Origin: an uncultured Pelagibacteraceae bacterium
GTDB lineage: Bacteria > Pseudomonadota > Alphaproteobacteria > Pelagibacterales > Pelagibacteraceae
Length of the DNA stretch: 34,529 bases
Direction of reading: 5' to 3'
Assembly: GCA_902603945.1 (NCBI GenBank)
Contig: CACKWP010000001.1
Location: 102,742-137,270, forward strand
Shown here: one piece after another, positions 10,276 through 19,978 of the stretch
How the letters are laid out: each line of letters starts with the position of its first letter
How positions within the stretch are numbered: position 1 is the first letter of the stretch
The notes under the pieces: model-generated
What the model saw: only the letters and a program-made list of their open reading frames with translations
Told to the model about the DNA's origin: nothing
The model's database searches: none
Made by a program: the position numbers and the translations under genes

Positions 10276-10648
10276 GCTCTCTATTTTTCTTTATTATCTT
10301 TTCAATCTTTTCAGCGTATTCAAATGAGTTATCTTCTACAAAAGTGAGTTTAGGAAGAAACTTTATATCTAGCCTTTTAGATAAAGCTCTTCTAACAAGA
10401 TGCGAGTTCTCAGTCAAGATTTTAACTATTTCTTTAGTATCTATGCCTCCTAAAGGAATAACGTAAACTCTTGCAGTTTTTAGATCTGGCGTCATTCTTA
10501 CTTCTGTTACAGTTATTAGTTTTGAGTTAACTGAAGGTATTTTGGCCTCATTTCTAATAAAAAGTTCACCTAAATTTTGCTTTACAAGTTCTCCAACTCT
10601 CAATTGTCTTTGACTGAAGGGCCTCTGTGAAGATTGATTTCTCATCAT
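10247..10648 (-). CDS. rbfA: Ribosome-binding factor A
   Basis: Binds immature 30S subunits and aids 16S rRNA 5'-end maturation, important at low temperature. The 133-residue protein has the RbfA KH-like core: 'RQLRVGELVKQNLGELF' (about 14-30), 'ITVTEVRMTPDLKTARVYV' and 'RRALSKRLDIKFLPKLTFVEDNSFEYAEKIEKII'. Two adjacent ATG codons begin it (10646-10648 and 10643-10645). It starts one base after the infB stop, as expected in the infB-rbfA unit, and overlaps rpsO by 29 nt. Confidence 0.95.
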   Translation of the reverse strand: MMRNQSSQRPFSQRQLRVGELVKQNLGELFIRNEAKIPSVNSKLITVTEVRMTPDLKTARVYVIPLGGIDTKEIVKILTENSHLVRRALSKRLDIKFLPKLTFVEDNSFEYAEKIEKIIKKNREHDKEKKRFN

Positions 10649-10649
10649 T

Positions 10650-12830
10650 TTAAATTGATCTTTTTACTTCCTCCGACAGATAGGATTCTATTACATCTTT
10701 TTCTTTAAAATCAATAAAATCTTTTATACTAATACCACATTCCAAACCTGTGCCAACTTCTTTAACTTGATTTTTTTCTCTAAAAATTGATAGGATTTCT
10801 CCATTATACACAACAGCTCCATCTCTAATAATTCTTGCTTTAGATTTACTTTTTATCTCTCCGCTAATAACTTTTGAACCAGCAATTTTTCCTGCAGAGG
10901 ATACTTTAAAGATTTTTTGTATCTCTGCACTTCCAAGCACTGTCTCCTTAATATCAGGCTCTAATAAACCTGATAAACATTTTTCTACATGATCTATTGC
11001 TTCGTAAATTATATTAAAATACTTAATATCAACTTTTTGTTCTTCAGCTAACTTCTTGGCTTCTCTGTTAGGCTTAACGTTAAAACCTATCAGCACTGCG
11101 TTTGATGCTTTTGCTAATGAGACATCACTCTCATTAATCATTCCTATATCTGATAGAATAATTTTAGCCTCCACTTCTTTGTGCTCTATTTTTGTAATTG
11201 CCATTTTCAAAGCCTCACTTGATCCTTGAACATCAGATTTAATTATTATATTTAGTTCTTCTTTTTCGTTGGTATTTTCAAATAAAGTTGTCTTATCTTT
11301 AGCTAAAACGTTATTTTGACTTGTATTATTTTTTCTAAATTCTGTCAGTTCTTTTGCTTCATTTTCATCTTTAGTTACTATAAATTCAGCTCCAGCATAC
11401 GCAGAACTGTTCATTCCAAGGATTTCTACTGGCATAGAGGGTAAAGCCTCATCGACCATTTTGCCTTCATAATTAATCATTGCTCTAACTTTACCCCTAG
11501 TATCACCGCAAATGAAATAGTCGCCTTTATTTAATTTTCCATTGCTTATTAATATCGTAGAGACAGGACCTTTGCCTTTATCAATTTTAGACTCTATAAC
11601 AACACCTCTTGCCGTGTCAGTATATGAAGCTTTTAAATCTAAGATTTCAGATTGGAGAAGGATACTTTCTTTTAATTTATCTAAATTAATTTTTTTGAGA
11701 GCTGAAACTTCTACAAATAGTGTATCGCCACTTAGATCTTCGGCTATTAATTCATATTGCATCATTTCATTCTTAATTTTACTTACATTTTTTTCAGGCA
11801 AATCACACTTGTTTATTGCTACAATTATAGGAACCTTAGCAGCTTTCGCGTGTTTTATTGCTTCAACCGTTTGAGGTTTAATACCATCATCTGCTGCGAC
11901 AACTAAAATTACTATATCAGTAATCTTAGAACCTCGTGCTCTCATTTCTGTAAAAGCTGCATGACCAGGCGTGTCAATAAAAGTAATTAATTTTTTATCT
12001 TCTGTTTTAACTTGATAAGCGCCAATATGTTGTGTGATACCGCCATGTTCACCGGACACGACATTAGAGTCTCTCAGTGAGTCTAGCAAAGAAGTTTTTC
12101 CATGATCTACATGACCCATTATCGTCACTACTGGTGGTCTAACTTTAACTTCCCCTTCAAACTTTTCCTTAGATTTGTTCGTTTCTATAGATGGCTTTTC
12201 TTCTAAAATAGGTTTGTGACCAAATTCTTTCACTATGTATTCAGCAGTATCTTTATCAATATTATGATTAATCGTAGCTACTACTTTCATGTTAAATAAA
12301 AACTTAATGATATCACTTGATTTTTCAGCCATTCTATTTGAAAGTTCTTGAATTGTAATTTGCTCAGGTATCTTTACTTCTTTAATAACTTTCTTGAATT
12401 CCTTTTTTTCTTCTCCATCTGGTTTCTTCTTTTCTTTCAATCTTGCTCGTTTTACTGATGCTAAACTTCTCTGTTTTATCTCTATTTCTTCCACATTTAG
12501 AGCTCTAGAAACAGTTAATTTGAAATCACGTTTATCTACTGGCCCTTTAAGTTTTAATTTACTTTTACCTGCAGGCTTATTATCTTTTACTATAAAGTCT
12601 TTAGTAGCCTGTTGTTCAATGAATTTTCTTGCGAAATTTTTTTTCTTATTGTCGGGATTAATTTTAGTATTTGGTGCTGTGGGTGTCTTATGAAAAGATT
12701 TATTAGATCTAAAAGGTCTTTTTTTTTCTACTGAAAAAGACTTTTTACCTGAAGATGAAATAAATGAAGTGTCAATCTTTTTTTTAAGATTTGATGAAAT
12801 CGTAAGTGTTTTTTTTTTGTTTTTATCCAT
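10650..12830 (-). CDS. infB: Translation initiation factor IF-2
   Basis: GTPase that positions initiator fMet-tRNA on the 30S subunit and promotes subunit joining. At 726 residues it is shorter than many alphaproteobacterial IF-2 proteins because the charged N-terminal region (1-150) is compact. The very N-terminus 'KTLTISSNLKKKID' is the alphaproteobacterial IF-2-associated segment. IF2_N motif is near 155-205. The G domain shows GHVDHGKT (239-246), DTPGHAAFTEMRARG, NKCD and SAL. Domain II and the C-terminal fMet-tRNA-binding domain ('GTGLECGISIKDF') are complete. It begins 4 nt after nusA with no clear Shine-Dalgarno, suggesting coupling. ylxR, usual between nusA and infB, is absent. Confidence 0.97.
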   Translation of the reverse strand: MDKNKKKTLTISSNLKKKIDTSFISSSGKKSFSVEKKRPFRSNKSFHKTPTAPNTKINPDNKKKNFARKFIEQQATKDFIVKDNKPAGKSKLKLKGPVDKRDFKLTVSRALNVEEIEIKQRSLASVKRARLKEKKKPDGEEKKEFKKVIKEVKIPEQITIQELSNRMAEKSSDIIKFLFNMKVVATINHNIDKDTAEYIVKEFGHKPILEEKPSIETNKSKEKFEGEVKVRPPVVTIMGHVDHGKTSLLDSLRDSNVVSGEHGGITQHIGAYQVKTEDKKLITFIDTPGHAAFTEMRARGSKITDIVILVVAADDGIKPQTVEAIKHAKAAKVPIIVAINKCDLPEKNVSKIKNEMMQYELIAEDLSGDTLFVEVSALKKINLDKLKESILLQSEILDLKASYTDTARGVVIESKIDKGKGPVSTILISNGKLNKGDYFICGDTRGKVRAMINYEGKMVDEALPSMPVEILGMNSSAYAGAEFIVTKDENEAKELTEFRKNNTSQNNVLAKDKTTLFENTNEKEELNIIIKSDVQGSSEALKMAITKIEHKEVEAKIILSDIGMINESDVSLAKASNAVLIGFNVKPNREAKKLAEEQKVDIKYFNIIYEAIDHVEKCLSGLLEPDIKETVLGSAEIQKIFKVSSAGKIAGSKVISGEIKSKSKARIIRDGAVVYNGEILSIFREKNQVKEVGTGLECGISIKDFIDFKEKDVIESYLSEEVKRSI

Positions 12831-12834
12831 AACA

Positions 12835-14385
12835 TTATTTAAAGGCTATCTCTCTAGCAGCGAGTATTAAATCATCTGCTTCTTTTCTTGATAATGAAAA
12901 TTCTTCTAAATAACCATCAATTCTAATTTTTTTTCCTTTAATTTCATCGTAGCCACCGATTAACTCATCAGAAGATAGATCTGCAAAATCATTCAGTTTT
13001 TTAATATTTTTTTGACCCAAGATTACAAGCATGCCTTGTGTCATGCCTTTAAGATTTATTAATTCATCTTCAACTCCAAGTTCTTTTAATTTTAATGCAA
13101 CTGCTTCTTTTTCTTTAACAAGCGTTTCTTTAGATCTATTTATTAATTCTTTTGCTGTTTCCTCATCTATAGCATCGATTTTTGAAATATCTTCCGGACT
13201 TGATTGAGCAATTTCATCAATGGACACAAAGCCTTCGGAAACTAAAAGTTGTCCTAATGTTTCATCTACTTCTAAGTTTTTAATTAGGGTTTCAGTTCTT
13301 TCTTTAAATTCCGCTTGTCTTCTCTCCGAATCTTCCTTGTCTGTAAGTATATCAATTTCATAATTTGTTAATTTAGAAGCTAATCTTACATTTTGACCTC
13401 TTCTACCAATTGCTTTACTTAAATTTTCTTCTGTCAATATTATATCTATTCTCTTATTTTCTTGATCAATTAAAACTCTTTGAATTTCAGCTGGTGATAG
13501 TGACTCAGAAATTAATGTCGGTAGATCCTCTGTCCATTTAATAATATCAATTTTTTCTCCATGTAATTCATTTACTATAGTCTGCACTCTACTTCCTCTC
13601 ATTCCTACGCAAGCTCCTACGGGGTCTATTGAGGAGTCTTGTGAATGGACACAAATTTTTGCTCTACTACCTGGATCTCTTGCTACAGATTTAATTTCAA
13701 TTGTTCCTTCGTATATTTCTGGCACTTCTTGAAAAAATAGTTTTGCTAAAAATTGTGGATGTGCTCTAGATAGGAAAATTTGATGGCCTTTTATTTCTTT
13801 TCTCACTTCATAACAGTAAGCTTTAACTCTATCACCTGTCTTTAAAATTTCTCTTGGAATTAATTCATCTTTTTTAATAACACCCTCTGCTTTTCCTAAA
13901 TCTACAATGACGTTTCCATATTCTAATCTTTTGATAATTCCGCTTAATATCTGGCTTTGCTTGTCTATAAAATCTTCATACTGTCTATTTTTTTCGGCCT
14001 CTCTTACTCTGCTACTTATTACTTGCTTAGCACTCTGAGCGGCAATACGACCAAAATCTATCTGAGGCAATTCCTCAAATACTCTTTCTCCAACTTTTAA
14101 ATTGTCATTTTTCGGATCATTTTTTTTTGCCTCTTCTAAGCTAATTTCTCTAGCGGAGTCCTCCACTTTTTCTACTATATCTAATACTTTTTGAATTTTT
14201 ATATTTCCACTCTCTCTATCTATTACAACTTCGATATTGTTATCATTGCCAAATTTCGTTAAAGCAGCTTTTTGTATCGCGCTTTCCATTGACCCTATTA
14301 CCAATTCTTTATCAATAGATTTTTCGTTAGCGACAGCATCAACTATCCTCAAAAGTTCTAACTTGTCTAAACCCTTATTTAACAT
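12835..14385 (-). CDS. nusA: Transcription termination/antitermination factor NusA
   Basis: RNA polymerase-associated factor modulating pausing, termination and antitermination. The 516-residue protein has the N-terminal polymerase-binding domain ('LELLRIVDAVANEKSIDKELVI'), an S1 domain (about 135-200, 'GIIKRLEYGNVIVDLGKAEGVI'), tandem KH domains ('DPVGACVGMRGSRVQTIVNEL' and 'KAIGRRGQNVRLASKL') and C-terminal helix-hairpin-helix repeats (about 370-510) ending 'SRKEADDLILAAREIAF'. The ATG is preceded at 7 nt by AGGGAG, which itself touches the T-tract of a strong hairpin. rimP, the usual upstream neighbour, is not present in the 92-nt gap to metK. Confidence 0.96.
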   Translation of the reverse strand: MLNKGLDKLELLRIVDAVANEKSIDKELVIGSMESAIQKAALTKFGNDNNIEVVIDRESGNIKIQKVLDIVEKVEDSAREISLEEAKKNDPKNDNLKVGERVFEELPQIDFGRIAAQSAKQVISSRVREAEKNRQYEDFIDKQSQILSGIIKRLEYGNVIVDLGKAEGVIKKDELIPREILKTGDRVKAYCYEVRKEIKGHQIFLSRAHPQFLAKLFFQEVPEIYEGTIEIKSVARDPGSRAKICVHSQDSSIDPVGACVGMRGSRVQTIVNELHGEKIDIIKWTEDLPTLISESLSPAEIQRVLIDQENKRIDIILTEENLSKAIGRRGQNVRLASKLTNYEIDILTDKEDSERRQAEFKERTETLIKNLEVDETLGQLLVSEGFVSIDEIAQSSPEDISKIDAIDEETAKELINRSKETLVKEKEAVALKLKELGVEDELINLKGMTQGMLVILGQKNIKKLNDFADLSSDELIGGYDEIKGKKIRIDGYLEEFSLSRKEADDLILAAREIAFK

Positions 14386-14392
14386 TTTTTTA

Positions 14393-14398
14393 CTCCCT
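14393..14398 (-). promoter_or_regulatory. Shine-Dalgarno of nusA
   Basis: AGGGAG on the minus strand, 7 nt before the nusA ATG. It begins immediately after the T-run of the upstream hairpin, so folding, termination and ribosome access are adjacent events. Confidence 0.7.
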
Positions 14399-14425
14399 AA
14401 AAAAAAATGGGCAGGTGCCCATTTT
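14399..14425 (-). terminator. Intrinsic terminator-like hairpin between metK and nusA
   Basis: A perfect 9-bp stem (AAAATGGGC, 14404-14412, with GCCCATTTT, 14417-14425) and a 4-nt loop. Read on the minus strand it is followed by an unbroken T-run (14407-14399, partly in the stem). It lies about 52 nt after the metK stop and immediately before the nusA ribosome binding site. It is the strongest hairpin with a T-tail I saw in the window. It may end the upstream transcript at metK, or act as an attenuator in the nusA leader. Confidence 0.72.
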
Positions 14426-14477
14426 GAAAGCTTTATAATTTACTGATTTTTAAAAGAAAATTATGGTTTTTTCAAGA

Positions 14478-15641
14478 TTACAGTTTAAATAAATCAGTTT
14501 TATCTGTTTTTTCCCAAGTAAATTCACCCTTATTAGTCGGCTTTCTTCCAAAGTGACCGTACGCAGAGGTAATTTCGTATATTGGATTATTCAATTTTAA
14601 CATTTCTCTAATTCCTCTTGGTGATAAGTCAAAGTTTTCCTCAATAATTTTTTTAATTTTGTCTATTTTTTTAACATTCTGATCAGCAAGTTTAATAAAA
14701 ATCGATAAAGGTTTTGAAACACCAATGGCATAAGCTAATTGTATTAAACATTTTTCAGAAACACCAGCTGCTACTATATTCTTTGCCAAATATCTTGAAG
14801 CATAAGCTGCTGATCTATCTACCTTTGTTGGATCTTTGCCAGAGAAAGCCCCTCCTCCGTGTGGCGCAGCTCCACCATAGGTATCAACGATAATTTTTCT
14901 TCCTGTTAAGCCAGTGTCTCCATCTGGTCCACCGATTATAAATTGACCAGTTGGATTTATATATATTTCTCTTTGGTCAAGATCGGTTAAAAAATTTTCA
15001 GGTATTGATTTTTTGATATAAGGTATTATTGCCTCTTTTACTTTTTCTTGATTAAGATCTTTTGAATGCTGAGTTGAAACTACTATGGAGGTTACTTTTA
15101 CAGGCTTCTCATTTTCATACAGCATTGTAACTTGACTTTTTGAATCCGGCTCAATGCCCTTCAAAGTTCCATTTTTTCTATCCTCTGCCATCAATCTTAA
15201 AATTTTATGAGAGTAATGTATTGGAGCTGGCATCAATTCTTGAGTTTCATTACAAGCGTATCCAAACATTATTCCTTGATCACCCGCACCTTCGTCCTTA
15301 TTATCTTTTGAGTCTACTCCCATGGCTATGTCAGTAGATTGTTCGTGAAGATACGTTTCAATATTTGCAGTTTTCCAACTGAAGCCCTCTTGATCATAAC
15401 CAATATCTTTAATACAATCTCTAACTTTAGAAATAATTTCCTCTTTTTCAATTTTGGGGCCCCGAGTTTCTCCCGCTAAAACTACTTTATTTGTTGTGGT
15501 TAACGTTTCACAAGCTACTCTAGAAACTGGATCTTTACTTATGTAAGAGTCAACCACCATATCGGATATTCTGTCACAAACCTTGTCGGGATGCCCCTCA
15601 GAGACAGACTCACTTGTAAATAAATATTTATTACTCTGCAT
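14478..15641 (-). CDS. metK: S-adenosylmethionine synthetase
   Basis: Makes S-adenosylmethionine from methionine and ATP. The 387-residue protein has the three-domain MetK signature: '[17 protein letters not shown]' (ATP and metal site, starting at residue 10), '[12 protein letters not shown]' (117-128, the active-site motif) and '[19 protein letters not shown]' (P-loop-like). The C-terminal 'YGHFGR' also fits. The start overlaps the lnt end by 11 nt, so there is no room for a SAM riboswitch directly in front. In other alphaproteobacteria a small HTH gene often separates lnt and metK, and trmB and rimP follow metK; none is present here. Confidence 0.97.
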   Translation of the reverse strand: MQSNKYLFTSESVSEGHPDKVCDRISDMVVDSYISKDPVSRVACETLTTTNKVVLAGETRGPKIEKEEIISKVRDCIKDIGYDQEGFSWKTANIETYLHEQSTDIAMGVDSKDNKDEGAGDQGIMFGYACNETQELMPAPIHYSHKILRLMAEDRKNGTLKGIEPDSKSQVTMLYENEKPVKVTSIVVSTQHSKDLNQEKVKEAIIPYIKKSIPENFLTDLDQREIYINPTGQFIIGGPDGDTGLTGRKIIVDTYGGAAPHGGGAFSGKDPTKVDRSAAYASRYLAKNIVAAGVSEKCLIQLAYAIGVSKPLSIFIKLADQNVKKIDKIKKIIEENFDLSPRGIREMLKLNNPIYEITSAYGHFGRKPTNKGEFTWEKTDKTDLFKL

Positions 15642-17187
15642 GTTTTTTTCTATAAATAAAAAAGATAGAAAGATATGTAATTAAAAGTCCAAAAAAGATC
15701 AAATCATTTTTAATTTTATTTGATTTTATTAACGGGACTTCAAACTCTATGTTTCCAGCTTCATTTCTATTTAATTGTTTTATTATATTGCCTTTATTAT
15801 CAATAATTGCACTTACGCCTCTGTTAGTAGATCTAAGTAAAAAGGTATTATTTTCTATAGCCCTAAAAATCGATTTAGAAAAATGTTGATCAGGTCCTAT
15901 TGATTTACCAAACCACCCATCTTCAGAAATATTTACTATCAAATTCGTATTTTCATTTGATCCTTGTATAAGGTCGGTAAAAATAATTTCGTAACAAATA
16001 AGTGGTAGAATATTTAATTTATCAATTATAAGGTTTTTATTTTCTTCTCCTCGAATATAAGAACCATATCCCTCGGTTATTTTTTTTAAACCTATTTTAC
16101 TAAATAAATCTTCAAATGGTAAAAATTCACCAAACGGGACGAGCTTTCTTTTATTGTAACTTTGTAAAATTTTAAGATTGTTATCTACTATAAGCATGCT
16201 GTTAAAAAAATTTCCTGTTTCTTGATCTAATTTGTTTGTTCCAAAAATAATCAGATGTTTTTTTGAAAAATTGTTTGATATCAATTCTCTAAAAGGCAAG
16301 ATTTCCCTATAACTGTATCCACTAAAAACACCTTCTGGCCAAATAAATATTGTTTTTCTATTTTTATCTGGATCGCTGTATCTAACCAATTTTTTGAATC
16401 TTTCGTATATTTCTTTTTCGGTTAGACCATATTTTAAGTCAAAATTTGGAGATATTATTTTGACAAATATTTTATCAGAATTCACATTTAATCTTTTATT
16501 ATTATTAACTACATAATTTCCGTACAAATAAAGGCAAAAAATGATAAAGAATGCAAAAAAAATTGAAAGAATTTTTTTCACAGTCTTTATTTTAAAAAAG
16601 AAAATCGCTGGCACAGTGAATATCGTTATTACTAATAAATTATACGGGAACAAGCCAATTAAATTTAAAATCTGCAAAATTTCATTAAACCAAGCAGTAC
16701 TGTAAGCCCATAAGTTCCAAGGAAAACCTGTCAAAATTTTAGATCTTAAATAATCTGAAAAAGCTATACTTCCTGAAAAAATAATTAGTGATAAAAAATT
16801 AAATTGCAGATAAGGACCGATTAGTAAAGTTGTTAAGCCAACAAATAAACTTAAGAAAAGAGGTATTAAAATTAAAGCTATTGGAATTAAATTTTTAAAA
16901 GTTTCATCAAATGTTAGTGAATTAGTAATCCATGAAATACCGCTTAGATAGAATCCAAATCCAAATGACAATCCAAAGAGGAAGAAATTTTTTTTGAATG
17001 GTTTTTTTCTGTAAACTCCTCTCGATTTTTTATTTATATAAACAAGTAAATAGAAAAAAACCGGAAAGATTAAAAAATTTATGAATACTAGATTGAATGG
17101 ATGAAAAGATAATGTTGCTAATGAGCCAATTATAAATGGAATTAAGTATAGTACAGAAAAACGATTACCTAAAAGTTTTTCAAGCAT
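15631..17187 (-). CDS. lnt: Apolipoprotein N-acyltransferase
   Basis: Inner-membrane enzyme adding the third acyl chain to lipoprotein N-terminal cysteines. The 518-residue protein has an N-terminal multi-spanning region (about residues 10-225, several hydrophobic helices) and a periplasmic nitrilase-like domain. The catalytic triad is visible: E285 ([10 protein letters not shown]), K346 ([15 protein letters not shown]) and C398 (PLICYEIIF); the K-to-C interval of 52 equals the E. coli enzyme. A final hydrophobic helix (about 495-513) precedes a basic tail. It overlaps ybeY by 8 nt and metK by 11 nt. corC, commonly between ybeY and lnt, is missing. At least one substrate lipoprotein, the BON-domain protein, is encoded in this window. 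Confidence 0.94.
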   Translation of the reverse strand: MLEKLLGNRFSVLYLIPFIIGSLATLSFHPFNLVFINFLIFPVFFYLLVYINKKSRGVYRKKPFKKNFFLFGLSFGFGFYLSGISWITNSLTFDETFKNLIPIALILIPLFLSLFVGLTTLLIGPYLQFNFLSLIIFSGSIAFSDYLRSKILTGFPWNLWAYSTAWFNEILQILNLIGLFPYNLLVITIFTVPAIFFFKIKTVKKILSIFFAFFIIFCLYLYGNYVVNNNKRLNVNSDKIFVKIISPNFDLKYGLTEKEIYERFKKLVRYSDPDKNRKTIFIWPEGVFSGYSYREILPFRELISNNFSKKHLIIFGTNKLDQETGNFFNSMLIVDNNLKILQSYNKRKLVPFGEFLPFEDLFSKIGLKKITEGYGSYIRGEENKNLIIDKLNILPLICYEIIFTDLIQGSNENTNLIVNISEDGWFGKSIGPDQHFSKSIFRAIENNTFLLRSTNRGVSAIIDNKGNIIKQLNRNEAGNIEFEVPLIKSNKIKNDLIFFGLLITYLSIFFIYRKKHAE

Positions 17188-17647
17188 TGATAAAATTAAT
17201 ATATTTTTTTTCAGCTTTACTCATTTTGAGATAATCTTTTTCCTTTTTATGATCATGTCCGAAAAGATGGACTAAGCCATGAATCCATAAACGATCAAAT
17301 TCCATTTTAAAAACTTTTAAGCTCTTTTTATTTTTGATTTTATTTAAATTAACAATAATGTCTCCAATGTATATCTCTTTATTTTTTTTTAATAATTTTT
17401 TAAACTCTTTTTTCGTTTGAAACGGAAAAGATAAAACATCTGTTGATTTATTTTTTTTTCTAAATTTCTTATTTAAATATTTAATTTCTTTATTTCCTGA
17501 AAGTAACAATGTACAAAAAATAATGTTTTTTGGAAAAATCTTTTCTTTAATATTTAATTTTTCAATTTTTCTATCTACATAATTTGTTGGATTTTTTATT
17601 AAATCATGCCAATTAGGATTACTTGTTATTACATTAATTTTTATCAT
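17180..17647 (-). CDS. ybeY: Endoribonuclease YbeY (16S rRNA maturation, ribosome quality control)
   Basis: Metal-dependent RNase acting in 16S rRNA 3'-end processing. The 155-residue protein contains the family motif HGLVHLFGHDH with zinc ligands H123, H127 and H133, and the preceding 'KSTDVLSFPF' and 'YIGDIIVN' strands. I chose the ATG at 17647 (MIKINVITSN). An in-frame ATG at 17689 exists, but the added 14 residues lie wholly inside phoH and look unlike the family N-terminus. The chosen start still overlaps phoH by 14 nt. phoH-ybeY adjacency is widespread in bacteria. Confidence 0.92.
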   Translation of the reverse strand: MIKINVITSNPNWHDLIKNPTNYVDRKIEKLNIKEKIFPKNIIFCTLLLSGNKEIKYLNKKFRKKNKSTDVLSFPFQTKKEFKKLLKKNKEIYIGDIIVNLNKIKNKKSLKVFKMEFDRLWIHGLVHLFGHDHKKEKDYLKMSKAEKKYINFINA

Positions 17648-18638
17648 CAGTGCTTTTATTTTGATAAGCCCTAATAATTTTTGAAACAAGCGGATGTCTT
17701 ATGACGTCATTATGATCAAATTCTATCAGCTTAATTTCTTTTATATCTTTAAGAATATTTTTGGATTTTATTAATCCTGAATTTGATTTAATTATCAGAT
17801 CTACTTGACTAGGATCTCCATTAACTACTAATTTTGAGTTTTCGCCAATTCTAGTTAGAAACATCTTTATTTGTGTTTCTGTCGCGTTTTGAGCTTCATC
17901 CAAAATAGCAAAGCAGTTTTTCAAAGTCCTTCCCCTCATAAAAGCTAATGGCGCTATTTCAATCTCGCCGCTTTCTATTTTCTTATCAATTTTTTCTGCC
18001 CCAAAAAGTTCATATAATGCGTCGTATAAAGGTCTTAAATATGGATCAACTTTTTCTTTCATATCACCAGGTAAAAAACCTAATTTTTCACCCGCTTCTA
18101 CTGCTGGCCTAGAGAGAATTACTCTGTCTATTTTTTTTTCCATCAATAAAGTTATTGCCACAGAGACTGCCAAAAAGCTTTTTCCAGTTCCTGCTGGTCC
18201 TAAAGCTAATATGATATCATTTTCTTTTAGAGCTTTAATATATTCTGATTGTTTTGCAGATCTTGCGATTACTGATTTTTTAGGCGTTTTGATCAGTTGT
18301 TTAAAACTTTTAACATTTGACTCATCAATTTCTAAATTTTTCTTCACTGCTAAAACTATATCCTCTTTTTCAATAATATTCGTTAGTAAATATTTATTTA
18401 TTAAAAATTTTATTGCCTCGCAAAATATAGATAGCTTTTCTTTTTCACCTTTGCACGTAATTGAATTACCCCTAAAATAAACTTCAGTGCTAGTTAATCT
18501 AGACAGATTTTTTAGATTTTGATCAAATTGGCCAACTATTGCCATTAAAGTCTCATTATTAGTAATTGAGATATTTGCGGTTTCTTTATCAATTTTTTTT
18601 ATAATTAAATTTTGCTCTAATTTGCTGATTTCAGACAT
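17634..18638 (-). CDS. phoH: PhoH-family ATPase
   Basis: Cytosolic ATPase, often called YbeZ or PhoH-like, thought to work with YbeY on RNA. The 334-residue protein has a KH-like N-terminal part (about 20-100) and the PhoH domain: Walker A GPAGTGKS (147-154), 'VILSRPAVEAGEKLGFLPGD', a Walker B-type 'CFAILDEAQNAT', and 'SKLVVNGDPSQVDL' (sensor region). It ends in 'DHNDVIRHPLVSKIIRAY', a conserved PhoH tail motif. Gap to miaB is 4 nt and it overlaps ybeY. The name follows family custom; phosphate regulation is not implied. Confidence 0.93.
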   Translation of the reverse strand: MSEISKLEQNLIIKKIDKETANISITNNETLMAIVGQFDQNLKNLSRLTSTEVYFRGNSITCKGEKEKLSIFCEAIKFLINKYLLTNIIEKEDIVLAVKKNLEIDESNVKSFKQLIKTPKKSVIARSAKQSEYIKALKENDIILALGPAGTGKSFLAVSVAITLLMEKKIDRVILSRPAVEAGEKLGFLPGDMKEKVDPYLRPLYDALYELFGAEKIDKKIESGEIEIAPLAFMRGRTLKNCFAILDEAQNATETQIKMFLTRIGENSKLVVNGDPSQVDLIIKSNSGLIKSKNILKDIKEIKLIEFDHNDVIRHPLVSKIIRAYQNKSTDDKN

Positions 18639-18642
18639 CTAT

Positions 18643-19977
18643 TTAAGCTGCATAATTTGTTTGATTTAAATTTGAGACGATTTCACCAAATAATGTATTT
18701 TGATTTACAGTGAGAATTTTAATATCTTTTATTTTTCCAATTAAATTATTTTTACTCTCAACAATCACAGAATTAAAATATTCATCTCTTCCAAAATATT
18801 TGCTCTCATTTTTTACTTTATTCTCAAATAGCACTTTTGTATTTTTATTAATTAATTCTTTTCTATAATTAATTTTTATTTTATCTGCAAGAGTTTGGAA
18901 TTCTATTAACCTTTCTTTAGCCTCTTTTTCACTTATCATCTTTAGATTATAAGCAGGTGTTCCTGGCCTAGCACTAAATATAAAAGAATAAGAATTTATA
19001 AATTTTAAATTTTCCATCAATTTTAATGTTTGCTGAAAGTCTTCGTATGTTTCAGTAGGATATCCAATTATAAAATCACTTGAAAACTTTATATTTGGTC
19101 TAAATTCAATTAATTTTTCGACAATTTTTAAATATTCTTCAATAGTATGTTTTCTATTCATTGCTCTAAGAACTTTATTTGATCCACTTTGCACCGGCAA
19201 ATGTACTAATGGCATCAATTTTTCACAATTTTTATGCGCATCGATTAAATCTTTTGAAAAATCACTGGGATGAGAGGTTGTATATCTTATTCTTTTTAAA
19301 TTTTTGATCTTAGATATTTCTAAAATTATGTCAGAGAGTTTTTTACTCTCAAAATTATAAGCATTAACGTTTTGACCTAATAGTGTAATTTCTTTAGCTC
19401 CATTGTTTACTAATTGATTTGCCTCTAATAAAATCTCTTTTAATGATCGTGAATATTCTGGTCCTCGTGTATAAGGCACAACGCAGAATTTACAAAATTT
19501 ATCACATCCTTCTTGAATAGTTAAAAATGAAGAGATCTTATTATCTGAATTTTTAAAAGAATTTAATTTGTCAAATTTTTCTATAACGTCAAATTCAGTA
19601 AAATTTAGTTGAGGTTTCTTTTTTTCGAGTTTTAAAATCGTATCATGAATTTGATGGTAGGATTGAGGACCAATAACAGCATCTATATATTTTTCTTTTT
19701 TTAGAAGAATATCTCCTTCAGCTTGAGCTACACATCCTGTGACTATAACGATTGGTTTTATTTTATTTCTAAACTCTTTTTTAATCCTACCTATATCGTG
19801 ATAAACTTTATCTGTAGCTTTCTCTCTTATATGGCATGTATTCAATATGTAACAATTAGCTTCACTTAAAGTTTTTGTAGGAGTGTAGTTTATTTTTTTT
19901 GTTAAGTCTAAAATTCGATTGCTGTCGTACTCATTCATTTGACAGCCAAAAGTTTTGATGAAAATTTTTTTTTGCAA
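18643..19977 (-). CDS. miaB: tRNA-2-methylthio-N6-isopentenyladenosine synthase
   Basis: Radical SAM methylthiotransferase modifying A37 in tRNAs reading UNN codons. The 444-residue protein has the N-terminal methylthiotransferase domain with cluster ligands C12 (TFGCQMNEYDS), C48 (NTCHIREKA) and C82 (TGCVAQAEG), the radical SAM motif C158-x3-C162-x2-C165 (GCDKFCKFC), and a TRAM-like C-terminal domain from about 380. It lies 1 nt after fur and 4 nt before phoH. The isopentenyl transferase miaA is not in this window. Confidence 0.96.
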   Translation of the reverse strand: MQKKIFIKTFGCQMNEYDSNRILDLTKKINYTPTKTLSEANCYILNTCHIREKATDKVYHDIGRIKKEFRNKIKPIVIVTGCVAQAEGDILLKKEKYIDAVIGPQSYHQIHDTILKLEKKKPQLNFTEFDVIEKFDKLNSFKNSDNKISSFLTIQEGCDKFCKFCVVPYTRGPEYSRSLKEILLEANQLVNNGAKEITLLGQNVNAYNFESKKLSDIILEISKIKNLKRIRYTTSHPSDFSKDLIDAHKNCEKLMPLVHLPVQSGSNKVLRAMNRKHTIEEYLKIVEKLIEFRPNIKFSSDFIIGYPTETYEDFQQTLKLMENLKFINSYSFIFSARPGTPAYNLKMISEKEAKERLIEFQTLADKIKINYRKELINKNTKVLFENKVKNESKYFGRDEYFNSVIVESKNNLIGKIKDIKILTVNQNTLFGEIVSNLNQTNYAA

Positions 19978-19978
19978 T

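Noticed and set aside
14386..14477. Possible small gene or rimP remnant between metK and nusA
   Set aside because: Only 92 nt, occupied by the hairpin, T-run and nusA Shine-Dalgarno; no frame long enough.
15631..15660. SAM riboswitch in front of metK
   Set aside because: The metK start is inside lnt coding sequence (11-nt overlap), leaving no leader in which an aptamer could be placed.
17648..17689. Longer YbeY starting at 17689
   Set aside because: The extra residues are entirely inside phoH and do not resemble the YbeY N-terminus; the start at 17647 fits the family.
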